Shown piece by piece: positions 1 to 10,821 of a stretch of 64,000 bases of DNA. Numbering within the stretch: the first letter of the stretch is position 1; each line of letters opens with the position of its first letter. The DNA comes from Flabesymbios commensalis (Eukaryota; Annelida; Polychaeta; Terebellida; Flabelligeridae), in contig OZ024903.1 in NCBI GenBank assembly GCA_964017125.1, positions 67,998,923 to 68,062,922 of the forward strand, written 5' to 3'. Under the pieces are notes generated by a model. That model did not search any database, was not told the DNA's origin, and saw nothing but the letters and a program-made list of their open reading frames with translations. The translations under genes were made by a program, and so were the position numbers.

Positions 1-237
1 AAGCGCTTTCTCTATATCTGGTCCAGCCTTATGGACCAATACGTAATGCCAAAACAATCCTAACATTCTGAAAATTACTTAAATCTCACCTATCTGACCT
101 GGCTTTCCCACCCTAGCCCCTCAGCAGCCTGGCTCTCTGTTGACGAACCTGCTTTGGCCTCGATTATGACACATGATCACGCTAGGGATGTATGCGCCTC
201 TGAGCTCGGTCCGCTGAGGATATAGGCGCTATAGAAG
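1..237. other. non-coding flank, possible retroposon 3' end
   Basis: No coding signal is seen. The stretch ends in a GC-richer segment with ggcgctatagaag directly before the TTGA microsatellite. Many retroposons end in a simple-repeat tail, so this could be the 3' end of an element that starts left of the window. That is inference only. Confidence 0.3.
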
Positions 238-515
<278 letters not shown>

Positions 516-1560
516 AGTCCCGGCCTCTGGCTTCCTTCTGTCGCGATATTACTATGATTGTGCAGAAAGCGACGTGAAGCAATATTCACTCACTCAGTCA
601 CGCATAAGCCATGGGCGGATTCAGAATATGAAAAAAACGGTGTGCCGGGGCTGCGGAGGCCTGCCCCAAGATTTTTTTGCCATATTTTGGCCAAATTAGG
701 GGACTTTTAAAATAATTTAGCGAAAAAGGGAAGCCAATTTTGGCTTTGTGACCCCTAAAACGAAAGTAATTACATACAATTTTAAAGAAACTTATTTCAT
801 GTAAAATATTGAGGCAAATAATGACCAGAAGAAATGAGCAAACGCATACAAAACAGATATTTTTTGAAGTCATTGAAACAAAACGTATTATTACATTTTA
901 TTTTAGGATGTATATTTCATGTAAAAAACAATGAAATGTAGAATTTTCAATTATTATAAAATGGGGACAGATTATACTAGGAAAAAAACGTTGAAGGGGC
1001 AACAAATATTTAAATCGATACTAAAAACAGAAAAATGGAAGTAACTAGAAAGAGTTGTTCGGAAATGAACACGAAAGCAGCCCTCCGTTATCGCTCGACC
1101 ACTATTTTAAAATTGTTTGCTCCCGAAAGTTAATCAGGTCATTGGCTGACATTGCTGTGCATATTTGCCAAAAAAGAAGAAGATCTGCTGGAAACTTTTT
1201 CCTGAAACGCGTTAACAAGTATTCCTTTGTTCGTGGCCCTAGTAATTAAAGGGTTGATTATATGGGGATCAAAATGTCAAAACAAATCCCCAGTGGTATA
1301 TGATGGCTATGTGAAGTATGAGGAAACAGAAATTCGTAGATCAGCTATCAATCAAGATTTCGGAGATAAAATTATATAAAAATAGGAAATACATTATACA
1401 GATTACAGAGGTACAAAAATGGGTATAAATTGCACGAGGAAATATATTTGGAGGGACAAGGAAATATCAAGGCGTCAACAGAAGGGATTTGCATTCTAAA
1501 AACTGTAAAATCTGCATCTTAATCATTAATAAAAAATGAGAGAGACACTGAAATTGGCAT
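516..1560. other. AT-rich non-coding DNA with diverged short repeats
   Basis: No gene recognised. Phrases such as ataaattgca, tgaaggggcaa and ggaaaatat recur at about 990, 1420, 1550, 1890 and 2050. This suggests an old, diverged tandem or dispersed repeat into which the neighbouring SINE inserted. Confidence 0.4.
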
Positions 1561-1576
1561 AAATTGCATCAGCAAA
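1561..1576 (+). repeat. Target-site duplication, left copy
   Basis: AAATTGCATCAGCAAA, identical to 1884-1899 on the other side of the SINE. No base differs, so the insertion is recent relative to substitution decay. Confidence 0.95.
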
Positions 1577-1883
1577 ATAAAATGAATCGGGCTTTAGGCC
1601 ACCTTTGTGCACATATAGGCTAAACTGAGCCAGGAGAACCTCTTGAGGATGGTGAGATGATTGAGATGACACTGTCCTCCAGACACAGGAAATTCGAGCC
1701 CTGGCGGTCTGAGGCCGAGCACGCTACATCTCGGTCACGGAGGCTCCCCACTATACTGACTTTCACACGTGAATGGGGAAGAAACATTTTTTGTTTCTTT
1801 CAGACCGCCGAGACCGGGAACCGAACCCCGAGCTCTGGCGTGAAAGGCAGCGGTGCTAACCACTACCCTAGGGGCCCCCGCCC
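1577..1883 (-). mobile_element. Dimeric tRNA-derived SINE, full length, with 16-bp TSD
   Basis: On the minus strand the order is: tRNA-like head 1 (about 1882 down to 1803, A-box-like TAGGGTAGTGGTTAGC, B-box-like GGTTCGGTTCCC), a linker, tRNA-like head 2 (about 1750 to 1696), a body, and a short A/T tail at the left end. The element is flanked by perfect copies of AAATTGCATCAGCAAA at 1561-1576 and 1884-1899, which proves insertion by target-primed reverse transcription. Head 1 has a CTTTCAC anticodon-loop-like stretch, so a tRNA-Glu origin is possible. Three more copies of the family lie at 19820, 29447 and 42171. The element has no reading frame and depends on a LINE. Confidence 0.92.
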
Positions 1884-1899
1884 AAATTGCATCAGCAAA
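1884..1899 (+). repeat. Target-site duplication, right copy
   Basis: Perfect partner of 1561-1576, abutting the 5' (head) end of the SINE. Confidence 0.95.
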
Positions 1900-2232
1900 T
1901 ACGGCTGAAGGGGCAAGGTAATGCAAAATCGCCAATAAAGGCGATTTGCAAGTTGAGAACATATCCCCTAATTAGATATAATTGCAAAAGCCGTTAGTTT
2001 ACGTAAATTTACGTCAAATAGGAAATAAAGTTACATAGAAACTGAAACGGGTATTGATTGCATGGGAAAATATGGCTGATGGGGAAAGGGAAAATAAATC
2101 CTAAATAAAAGCCATTTTCGGACTAAAAACAGCAAGTAATTATATATAATAGCGAAGTTCACGTAAAATTGTGTAAGACACTAAATAAAAGTTTCCAGAG
2201 GAACTGAACGAATGAGAAAGAAACGGGTGAAG
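1900..2232. other. non-coding DNA
   Basis: AT-rich, no gene seen. It continues the diverged repeat phrases found before the SINE. Confidence 0.4.
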
Positions 2233-2720
2233 GGGCAAGACCTTGAGTCATAAAAATAGTAGAAGAAATGGATTTCCCAGTCAAAATCACATGAAAATAA
2301 GGTATTGCACTTGTTCCTGGCTTCATTTGTTGAAAAATCATATTTGACCTTGAAATATCTGACGGCCATTTTGTCTTTGACTTTTGAAATGACCTATTGA
2401 CCTTGAAGATTACCTTGGATCAACAAAATATTACCATAAATGGATTTTTCAGACAAAATCCCATGGAAATGAGATATTACATATGTTCCTAGCTTTATTT
2501 GTTAAAATTGGTATTTTGCTTATTTGACCTTGAAGATGACCTTGAGACATAAAAACAATACAATAAGTAGATTGCCTAGTCAAAATCACATGAAAATGAC
2601 GTATTACACTTGTCCCAGGCGCTTCATTTGTTAAAAAATCATATTTGACCTTGAAATATAGGGCCTATGGTGGCCATTTTGTTTTTGCCCTTAAAAAATT
2701 GCGGGGGGACATCCCATGCT
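2233..2720 (+). repeat. Tandem repeat, about 165-bp unit, three copies
   Basis: Three diverged units share the order: gaccttgag-cataaaaa, a short A-rich run, cagtcaaaatcacatgaaaa, gtattacacttgt, cttcatttgtt, atatttgaccttgaa. The third unit runs into the left end of the segmental duplication at 2611. Many GACCTT words give it a recognisable texture also met near 51.8-52.3 kb and 33.9-34.4 kb. Confidence 0.75.
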
Positions 2721-3007
2721 CTCAAAATCAATAATAAAACATCGTCCATACCGCGAAACACGCTTTTGTCAAAATCTACTGGACTAGTTTATGTGAACAA
2801 ACCATAGGCCTAAACTAGAATTGTCTTTTAAATTTTAGTTTGCTGTGGTAGGCTATTGTATATAGGCCAATAAAAAAAATAGTCTAGCACCTGTGTCGAA
2901 AACCCTATTTATTTTAGGTCATTTTCTTATTTTGGACCTGCATGTCTACAAATAAAATTGTCCTTATTTTTCTCGTTTAGCTGGTAGACGCATAATACAA
3001 GATTTTA

Positions 3008-3582
3008 ACAAGAGGACTAAAGTCCTATATCATCCCCCGCCATAAATTAGGTTAGACTTTTTGCGGTCACAAATATTTAAAAAGTTGATTTGTGGTGGCC
3101 ATTTTAAATTTCAGTAAAATCACATGCACATTTCCAGATGGTGGGTAATGTGATTGTACAATGTGAATTATTACTGATTTCAATTTTTTAGCTTTTGCGC
3201 CCACAAGAAAATATGAAGTTTATCCATGGCGGCCATTTTGAATTTCAGTAAAACTTTAAAAAAGTCACCTGCACATCTCCATATCATGGGGAATGTGATA
3301 GTAAAATTTGAATAATTTCTGACTTTGTGTTTTAGAATTTTTGCACCCACAAAAATTTTTAGAGTTGCCCTCTGGCGGCCATTTTAATTTTGGGTAGAAT
3401 CTCTAAAAAATCACTTGCACATCCCCATGTTGCTACGAATGTCATGTTAAAATTTCAAAAAGATTTGACCAGCAGTTTTTGAGTTTTTGCGCCCACAAGA
3501 AAACGTGACGCCGGACGCCAGACGCCGGACAGAATCCCGGCGGGACTAAAATCCCCCTTCCCCTACGGGCGGGGGATAAAAA
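3008..3582. mobile_element. Short non-autonomous element with three internal repeats (copy 1)
   Basis: The ends are imperfectly inverted: gtcctatatcatcccccgcc on the left and gggcgggggataaaa on the right, with ggactaaagtcc and gggactaaaatccc just inside. The interior has three diverged units of about 130-150 bp, each with a ggccattttraatttcag phrase, a cacatgcacat-like phrase and a tttttgcgcccacaa phrase. It also holds a GC-rich cgccggacgccagacgccgg run near 3510. No reading frame. The same element lies at 10247-10821 because of the segmental duplication. Confidence 0.6.
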
Positions 3583-3592
3583 AACTGATGCA

Positions 3593-3682
3593 ATTCTAGT
3601 CGATTTATGTACATGTTGACATATATTGTCATATCAAGGAACAAAAAAATAATGATAATTTTGGCTTCATTCTGTCGCTTTA
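3593..3682. mobile_element. Remnant of a TTAAAGCGACA-type MITE
   Basis: The segment ends in ggcttcattctgtcgctttaa and resembles the right part of the MITEs at 46370-46725 and 48763-49015 (catgttgacatat, catatcaaggaacaaaa, tgtcgctttaa). Only one end is recognisable. A duplicate lies at about 10832-10920. Confidence 0.5.
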
Positions 3683-5162
3683 ATATAATTATTTCAATAA
3701 ACAGATAATTTTAAATCATAGTCCGGCAGCCACTAGGGTTGACCTTGCAATATGGTCTATAGTTTTTTTCTTGGTGGATTATGCTGGTAGAGATGACAAA
3801 GATTGAATATTCGGTTGCTGACTCTGCATAAGTCTTGAGCATTTTTTATAATTAGCATAAACCAAATGGCCGCCGAAATGTCAGATTTTTTTCAGAAAAA
3901 GGATCATGTCACCTCCTACTTCAATATACGGCTGAAGATTTATCCTGATTATATTAGGCCTACCGTAGTATTAAAAATATCAATATGGAACTCACATAAC
4001 TTAGGTATCCTGCTTGTAACAAGGCGCTTTGTTAATAGTATAATGCATTTTGAAACTATGTTTTGGTCACTGATCACGTTTTGACATTGTCTGCAAGTGT
4101 TACATTTTGACAAACATCACTTTTCCATATCTCGGGATACTGTAGGCCTACACTAAGTAACTACAAAAGAAAGATTTGATAACTAGTATCTTGCCGGGTA
4201 TTTATTGTGAAAATGTGTGGCTCCCTGACAATAATCCCTCAAAAAGGCAACTTGTTTGTGTTTCAGGTGATATTTTTCGATAAAAAACGGGGTGAATATG
4301 AATGCATTGCTGTGGCGCGCCACCAAGATACTGCGCCACTACAAACCGGTCCGTTGAAACAATGCATAACAAATCGGCGCAGTTACATTTTAAAGCCTTG
4401 TTAGCAGCTTCCATTCTTTCTGCTGTTCGTTTCTAGTCACCCCACCGTTCCTATTCATCCTAGTATATTTTATTATGAAGATTCCATATTTTTGTGGGAA
4501 ATGTTCAGTTGTTTGTTTTAAATATACTTGTTTGTTTCTGTTCACCCCATGTTTGGGTTATGCCCATAAGGGACTGCGGTAGACAAAATGTTAATGTTCC
4601 TATTTACCCCGTTTTGGGGATGACTCGGAACATCGCAGTCGTTTTTTTCTAAAATACCACCATAAGACACCCCATGTGTATGGGCATAAATCTCCAGTAA
4701 AATATTTCGAGGAAAATAGTTAAAACTCTTTTTTGTTCAAATTCCCCACAAAGACATACCCCTGGAACATGAGTTTATTTAACAAAAATCGTAATGTAAT
4801 ATTTCAAGTAGACCCTCATAAGCAACCATTAGAAGTGGCTTCATAAAACTTGGCACATAGCTGTATAACCCTCAGAGTTTTGATGTGGCATAGATGTAAG
4901 ATGACACCAAGGTCATTTCAATGTCATTTCAAGTCAAATAAACTTATTTTTTAATGCATTGAGAACATGGCCGGCTAAATCCTCATATCTGAATTATGCT
5001 TAAAACAAACGTTCCTATAGTGTATACTCATATGTCACATATAACACTTTCGTGCAATTTGTCTGTTAAAATTGATTTTTCACTTGATTCTGATTCAAAA
5101 TATCATGACAATCAGGAAAAAATTGCTTTTTTCTATAGGTCGATAAAAGGTCTCAAATGGCG
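3683..5162. other. non-coding part of the duplicated unit
   Basis: No gene recognised. Small frames such as 3866-4084 (+) and 4202-4414 (-) overlap other open frames and show no domain. A foldback-like pair, gggactgcggt near 4570 and gaacatcgcagtc near 4630, is weak. Confidence 0.4.
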
Positions 5163-6586
5163 AAAGCAAAGATGGCCGCCAAAGTATATAAAATTAAACA
5201 TATTTACGAATAATTTTGCAACTACATACGCTAGAGACATAAATAATATGTCTATTCTTATGTTTTCCGGTATGAGAAAGCCAATTCTTTCATTAGTTTT
5301 TAGAAAAAAATATAGTAAAGTCTATATTTATGCAAATATGAACAAAAATAAGCGGATATCGCAAGTGAAACTGCGGCTAACATTGTTTTGGCTGATAGTT
5401 TTTTTTCTGTTTTGATCATGTTTGGCTGGTTCCCCTATGGAGATATATGGGCGGATGTGGAGCTCTTATCCATGTGGATGTTTCTTTGTAAAACATGAAA
5501 TTCAAAATGGCTGCCATGAAATCACTGAAGTCATATTTTCCATAATATTTTTATCAGGAACTACAATAAAACAAATCCTATCATCATTCGACATCATTAT
5601 ATTGCCTAAAATGCTATGATAAGCTTTATTATATATATTCCCAAGTAAATTACATACCGGCACATCTATTCATTATATGCGTGTAGTAAGCCTACACATC
5701 ACCCATAAACATAACTAACTGCATGATAGGTTAGAATATGAACCAAGCGTAATTGTTCAGATACACTGAGGGTCCCTTTCCCGATGGGTGCTTCATAATG
5801 TCATTTAAATTCCAAATCAAAAGAAATCTTAAGAAATTATTTCCAATCTGGTATATTCTGCGCATAATTCTGAATTACTAGACGTCAAATGCGCAACTAA
5901 CACTTCTGGGGGCCAAAAATGCTAAACGATGTCATGTGTTACATACTAAATTAGAAAAATAGAAGAATAACTGATTTGAACTATTTGTCATATTTTGATA
6001 TTTACACAGGTCAACATATGCCTATAGGTATTATTAACTCGGTGTTATATATAGATTATTAGCAAAAGGGCAAGAACAAGGTTATATCATACTGTTTTCA
6101 CACCCGTCCTCAAGCACTTGCACAATTTGACGTAAAAATGTAATGTTTTACACATTAATGGAAAGGGGTATGCTAAAGAAAATAAAGATTTATATCGGTT
6201 CGGGTTGCAGGTTTGGCCTTTACAGTAACAAACAAATATCATACCAAGGACAACCTAAGGTCATTGCAAAGTCCAATAATAGTTCTTCGTACATAAAACA
6301 AATATTGCGCAATCCTGGCATTCAGTTGTCATGGAATCTAAATTATCCTCCGCGAAAGATATTTTATTCATTTGTAGCATCAATTCATTCTTGCAGCTAG
6401 GCCTATATTTTTCTTCCAATTTGGGAGAGTTGAAACTGACATTGGTCATAATATTATGGTGATCGCAAAAGGCGGCAGTACCATCTGGATCTTGCATTGT
6501 TGTTGTTAAATTCCTGGAATGTAAGTTAAGAGCAGGCCTAATGTATCTTTGTGGCACGTATGTCTAAAAAATTTACTCAACATTTA
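5163..6586. other. 1.42-kb segment present only in duplication copy 1
   Basis: Copy 2 joins ctcaaatggc directly to gtgtgtttgaag, so this block is either deleted from copy 2 or inserted in copy 1. The ends show no inverted repeat and no target duplication beyond a single shared base, which fits a deletion better than a transposon insertion. It contains no recognisable gene. Confidence 0.7.
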
Positions 6587-8020
6587 GTGTGTTTGAAGTT
6601 AAGATGACCTTAACCGTGTATGGTCTGGCCTTCAGTTACTTAGCGTCAAAGTTACTGCCCTACTACGATAAATCATATTAATTCATTGCAGAATAATTTT
6701 CATAATAAATAAATGTACGGTACAATATACAATTTGAATGAGAATTAAATGAGTTAATCTGAAATGAAAGAAAATTAAGCTGAAATGAAAGAAAATTATT
6801 ATCTAAAGAGCTATTATAGCTATCATGATTGTGTAAAGTCGTTATCCATCAATTTATTTTTGTCATATAATTATGTGATATACGTTATGTTATTAACCTT
6901 ATGAAAACTGTTATCGGTACATTTAATTCAATGATACCTCAATATTACACTAACAAATAATACAAGATAGATATAGAGATGCAGTTATTTATGTAATGGC
7001 AAAACGTGTGTGAAACGTGAATCCAAAGTCGAAGCCTTTTTTAAGAGTTGGGCCAGAGAATCACTCTCAGAAACACAACTTTGTTTTTAATTGACTTCTT
7101 CTTCGATATATAATTAGAGAAAGGATAGTTCCGAAAATATAAGCAGCAATATATTAATAATTCTGACTGGTATTGTTATATCAGATAAATGAATGCAATG
7201 CATAATGATGCTAGTAACATAAAATAAATCAAGTTACATGTTTTAGAAGTGGTGAGCTCGACAGTTTAATAAGTTTTGTCATATTACATTCTTTGACTGC
7301 TAAAATTAAAACCAAAATTGTAAACTTTACGTGTTTTGTTTTGTGGCAGCATTCTTAATAATATGATTATATAACTTCATGTTCGACATGTTTGAGGTCC
7401 CGACTCGAGTGAAGGTTCAAAAATGTGATATTGACGTTTGAATCACAGATTTTTTTAAACTTCCACACTATCGTTATATATTGTCAACAAAAAAACACAT
7501 TTATTTTGCAAACCGAAGTTTACTCTGTGCCAGAATGTAATTTTAGTAACTGCCTTTGGTATTTCCTTGCATTGAAGATAATGTTTATGTAATATTAAAA
7601 AAATGGTAATTACTTAATATTATTTCAGATATTCGTTGAAAATATATATCATCAGGGGAGGGGGGATAAATAGGCGAATAAGAGAACGAATGATTGGGGT
7701 ATTCGGACACTTTTTTGCACATATAAATTATGACTAAACTGGACCAGGATAACTTTCCGTGTACATGGTGTATCAGAGCTGTACCGATTTCTGTATTTTC
7801 AAGAGGTGACAATTGTGGCAAATCTAAGGGTATGAAAATCACACGTACTGCATATTCAAGGGTCAATAATTATGTATTATGTGTTCATTCAAAGGCTGCT
7901 TTGTGTGTCGAACATTGGGCCTAGATTAGTATGCTGTGCAAAAAGAATGTTTTCGTGTTTTTGACAGTGACAGATAGTTTGTTAAAACTTTTTGGCTATG
8001 TCGAGCATTGTGTCTATTCA
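6587..8020. other. AT-rich non-coding DNA of the duplicated unit
   Basis: No recognisable gene. The overlapping frames at 7585-7866 (-) and 7730-7924 (+) show no domain and are mirrored in copy 2 only because of the segmental duplication. Confidence 0.4.
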
Positions 8021-8200
8021 GAAAGGATGTGTTATTGTCCAAATCTGTATAGCCCTATTAAATGGTATGTTTACGCCAGAAACTGTATGGGGCCTAGTGA
8101 TTTTCGGCAAGAAAGGATGTGTTATTGTCCAAATCTGTATAGCCCTATTAAATGGTATGGCTACGCCAGAAACTGTATGGGGCCTAGTTATTTTCGGCAA
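8021..8200 (+). repeat. 90-bp tandem duplication, two copies (copy 1)
   Basis: Units start gaaaggatgtgttattgtcc at 8021 and 8111. The period of 90 keeps every frame, so open frames on both strands show 30-residue internal repeats. With all frames open it gives no sign of real coding. Duplicated at 13835-14014. Confidence 0.9.
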
Positions 8201-8720
8201 AATGAAATCACGCGACGGATAAAATATTATATATGGGCTTACATCCAGGAATAATCTGTTGTCTCAGAATAATTATTTTTTTCTACATCAAAATGTACAA
8301 ATTATTATACAAAGGATATACTTTATATACAGTAGGCCTATAATAGTAGAACAGTAGGCTTTCACTAAGATAGAATAGTCGCTGGCGTTGATTTTGGTAG
8401 GGAAATGGCATATTGACGACACCACGGAAACATCTAAACTTGCTACATAGGCTAGCGCTGATCGGCCTATGGCATTGAATTGTGTACAGCCGCTGTCCTG
8501 CCACAGAAATAAACTGTGCCCAGTGTGGGGTTAAATCGCAATTCGCTGACTTACCTGCAGTGTACACGTCTTCACTACCATATTTGACGCATATATGTGA
8601 AGATTTTTTATTGTTAGAAAGGGAAAGTAAGTTTATATTCATGTTATTTATCCGAAACTACACTTGAGGCTACCAAGTGATCTCGGATGAAGAGGGGTGG
8701 AAAAGCGAGATTTTGTGAGA

Positions 8721-8793
8721 TGACGTCATCGCACGTGGTAGATGACGTCATCGCACGTGGTATCTGCCGTTTTTCTTGTGCTTCACGCACGTG
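8721..8793 (+). promoter_or_regulatory. Cluster of CRE and E-box palindromes (copy 1)
   Basis: Two tandem 22-bp units each hold a full cAMP-response-element palindrome TGACGTCA (8721-8728, 8743-8750) followed by CACGTG (8732-8737, 8754-8759). A third CACGTG lies at 8788-8793. These are known bZIP and bHLH binding sequences. No downstream gene was identified, so a regulatory role is inference from motif density alone. Confidence 0.45.
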
Positions 8794-9338
8794 TTTTTGT
8801 GTTGATCAACTAGTTTAAGGCGGTCTGAGCATGCTCCTTCAGCGGACGAATTCTCCTCAAATAGATGTCGCTCATGTCGCACTGGCGAAGGTTGATGCAA
8901 ACTATATCGCTGTGAATTGTATTTGTATTTTACCTAAATTCAGGTCTAATATGTCACATATCAGCTCAAGAATCACAGATATGTAAAAAAAAAAAATTTA
9001 TTATAAGCAAGATGATGTTAGATTGGCCATAGCTCATCATATTAAGTCCAGAAGAGCAATTTGAAGTTGATATCAAAGCCACTTTGATACTAGATTCACG
9101 GCTCTGTGGCTCGCTGCGCTCGCCCAGAGACGTTGTTTACTCGGCTATACATAAGCCTACAACTGCTTTTTGTTGAATATGTTCATATGTTGAATCGGTA
9201 CCGCACAAAATCCTAAAGATACATCGTAGGCCTACTGTGTGGACTCGGCTTTAGTTGCCAGTGAGTGTCTGATGATGAATCAACAGTTCATGCTCTACAG
9301 ACACGGTTCGTCTTGATACTATAAGTGTTGTGCCACGC

Positions 9339-9531
9339 CTCAAATTCTGACGTCTGAAGTCTATCCAGGCACTGAAAAAAAATAAAAAGTATAATGGCCG
9401 TAGACCCTTTAACGTAGGTATTCAAATGACGCGAAAAGACCTCTAAACTAAGACATTTAAAATGGTTTCAAAGTGAAAATCCCCGTGATCTCTAATTTTG
9501 AATATAAATATTCCAGCGCTCCAAGGGTTAA
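9339..9531 (-). mobile_element. TTAA-type hairpin MITE, truncated (copy 1)
   Basis: Contains tctgacgtctgaagtc, then the family interior (ggccgtagacc, taggtattcaaatga, actaagacattta) and ends ccagcgctccaagggttaa. The other end is truncated. Related copies lie at 20449, 30433, 36521 and 40858; the duplicate is at 15153-15345. The CCCTT...AAGGG ends beside TTAA suggest a piggyBac-like transposase source. Confidence 0.65.
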
Positions 9532-10246
9532 ATAGAGAAAGGGAGAAACGATAATTTATTTTAGCATGTGATTTTAGGTTTCCAGAGCTGAACACACCTT
9601 TTGGTATGATATTGCTTGGAAGCATGAGTATAATATAATTATGTTACCTCGAGTATACCATGTAGACTCTATACTGCATCCATGATGAATAACAATAATC
9701 ATATAATGGCCGTGTTGCATGGTTTCTGTAGTCGCATGATCACAGTCTTGCTATGTGCAGTTATATTGTGTTAGGCCTACCGGTACTTGTTATGTGGCCT
9801 ACCAATTAAACCCAATTTTTATGACAATTTATTACAAACTGAAACTAGACTGTCCCAGGCGCTTCATCTGTTAAAAAATCATATTTGACCTTGAAATATA
9901 GGGCCTATGGTGGCCATTTTGTTTTTGCCCTTAAAAAATTGCGGGGGGACATCCCATGCTCTCAAAATCAATAATAAAACATCGTCCATACCGCGAAACA
10001 CGCTTTTGTCAAAATCTACTGGACTAGTTTATGTGAACAAACCATAGGCCTAAACTAGAATTGTCTTTTAAATTTTCGTTTGCTGTGGTAGGCTATTGTA
10101 TATAGGCCTATAAAAAAAATAGTCTAGCACCTGTGTCGAAAACCCTATTTATTTTAGGTCATTTTCTTATTTTGGACCTGCATGTCTACAAATAAAATTG
10201 TCCTTATTTTTCTCGTTTAGCTGGTAGACGCATAATACAAGATTTT

Positions 10247-10821
10247 AACAAGAGGACTAAAGTCCTATATCATCCCCCGCCATAAATTAGGTTAGACTTT
10301 TTGCGGTCACAAATATTTAAAAAGTTGATTTGTGGTGGCCATTTTAAATTTCAGTAAAATCACATGCACATTTCCAGATGGTGGGTAATGTGATTGTACA
10401 ATGTGAATTATTACTGATTTCAATTTTTCAGCTTTTGCGCCCACAAGAAAATATGAAGTTTATCCATGGCGGCCATTTTGAATTTCAGTAAAACTTTAAA
10501 AAAGTCACCTGCACATCTCCATATCATGGGGAATGTGATAGTAAAATTTGAATAATTTCTGACTTTGTGTTTTAGAATTTTTGCACCCACAAAAAATTTT
10601 AGAGTTGCCCTCTGGCGGCCATTTTAATTTTGGGTAGAATCTCTAAAAAATCACTTGCACATCCCCATGTTGCTACGAATGTCATGTTAAAATTTCAAAA
10701 AGATTTGACCAGCAGTTTTTGAGTTTTTGCGCCCACAAGAAAACGTGACGCCGGACGCCAGACGCCGGACAGAATCCTGGCGGGACTAAAATCCCCCTTC
10801 CCCTACGGGCGGGGGATAAAA
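10247..10821. mobile_element. Short non-autonomous element with three internal repeats (copy 2)
   Basis: Duplicate of 3008-3582, with a few base differences. It moved with the large duplication, not by its own transposition. Confidence 0.6.

Larger units (their letters stand above)
2611..9850 (+). repeat. Segmental tandem duplication, copy 1 (about 7.24 kb)
   Basis: Starts at tgtcccaggcgcttcat and runs to gaaactagac, after which the same start recurs at 9851. The two copies are head to tail and differ by scattered single bases and one large indel (5163-6586 is present only here). Copy 2 ends at 15664, with a shared tgt at the joint. No protein gene is convincing inside the unit: its small reading frames overlap on both strands and in several frames. 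Confidence 0.95.

Noticed and set aside
5163-6586. Transposon insertion in duplication copy 1
   Set aside because: No inverted ends and no target duplication; only one base of ambiguity at the joint, so a deletion in copy 2 is more likely.
7931-8254. 107-codon frame with a 30-residue internal repeat
   Set aside because: The 90-bp tandem unit is open in at least three frames on two strands, so openness carries no information.
8283-8642. 119-codon minus-strand frame with an identical copy at 14097-14456
   Set aside because: Identity comes from the segmental duplication. It overlaps a plus-strand frame and shows no domain or splice logic.
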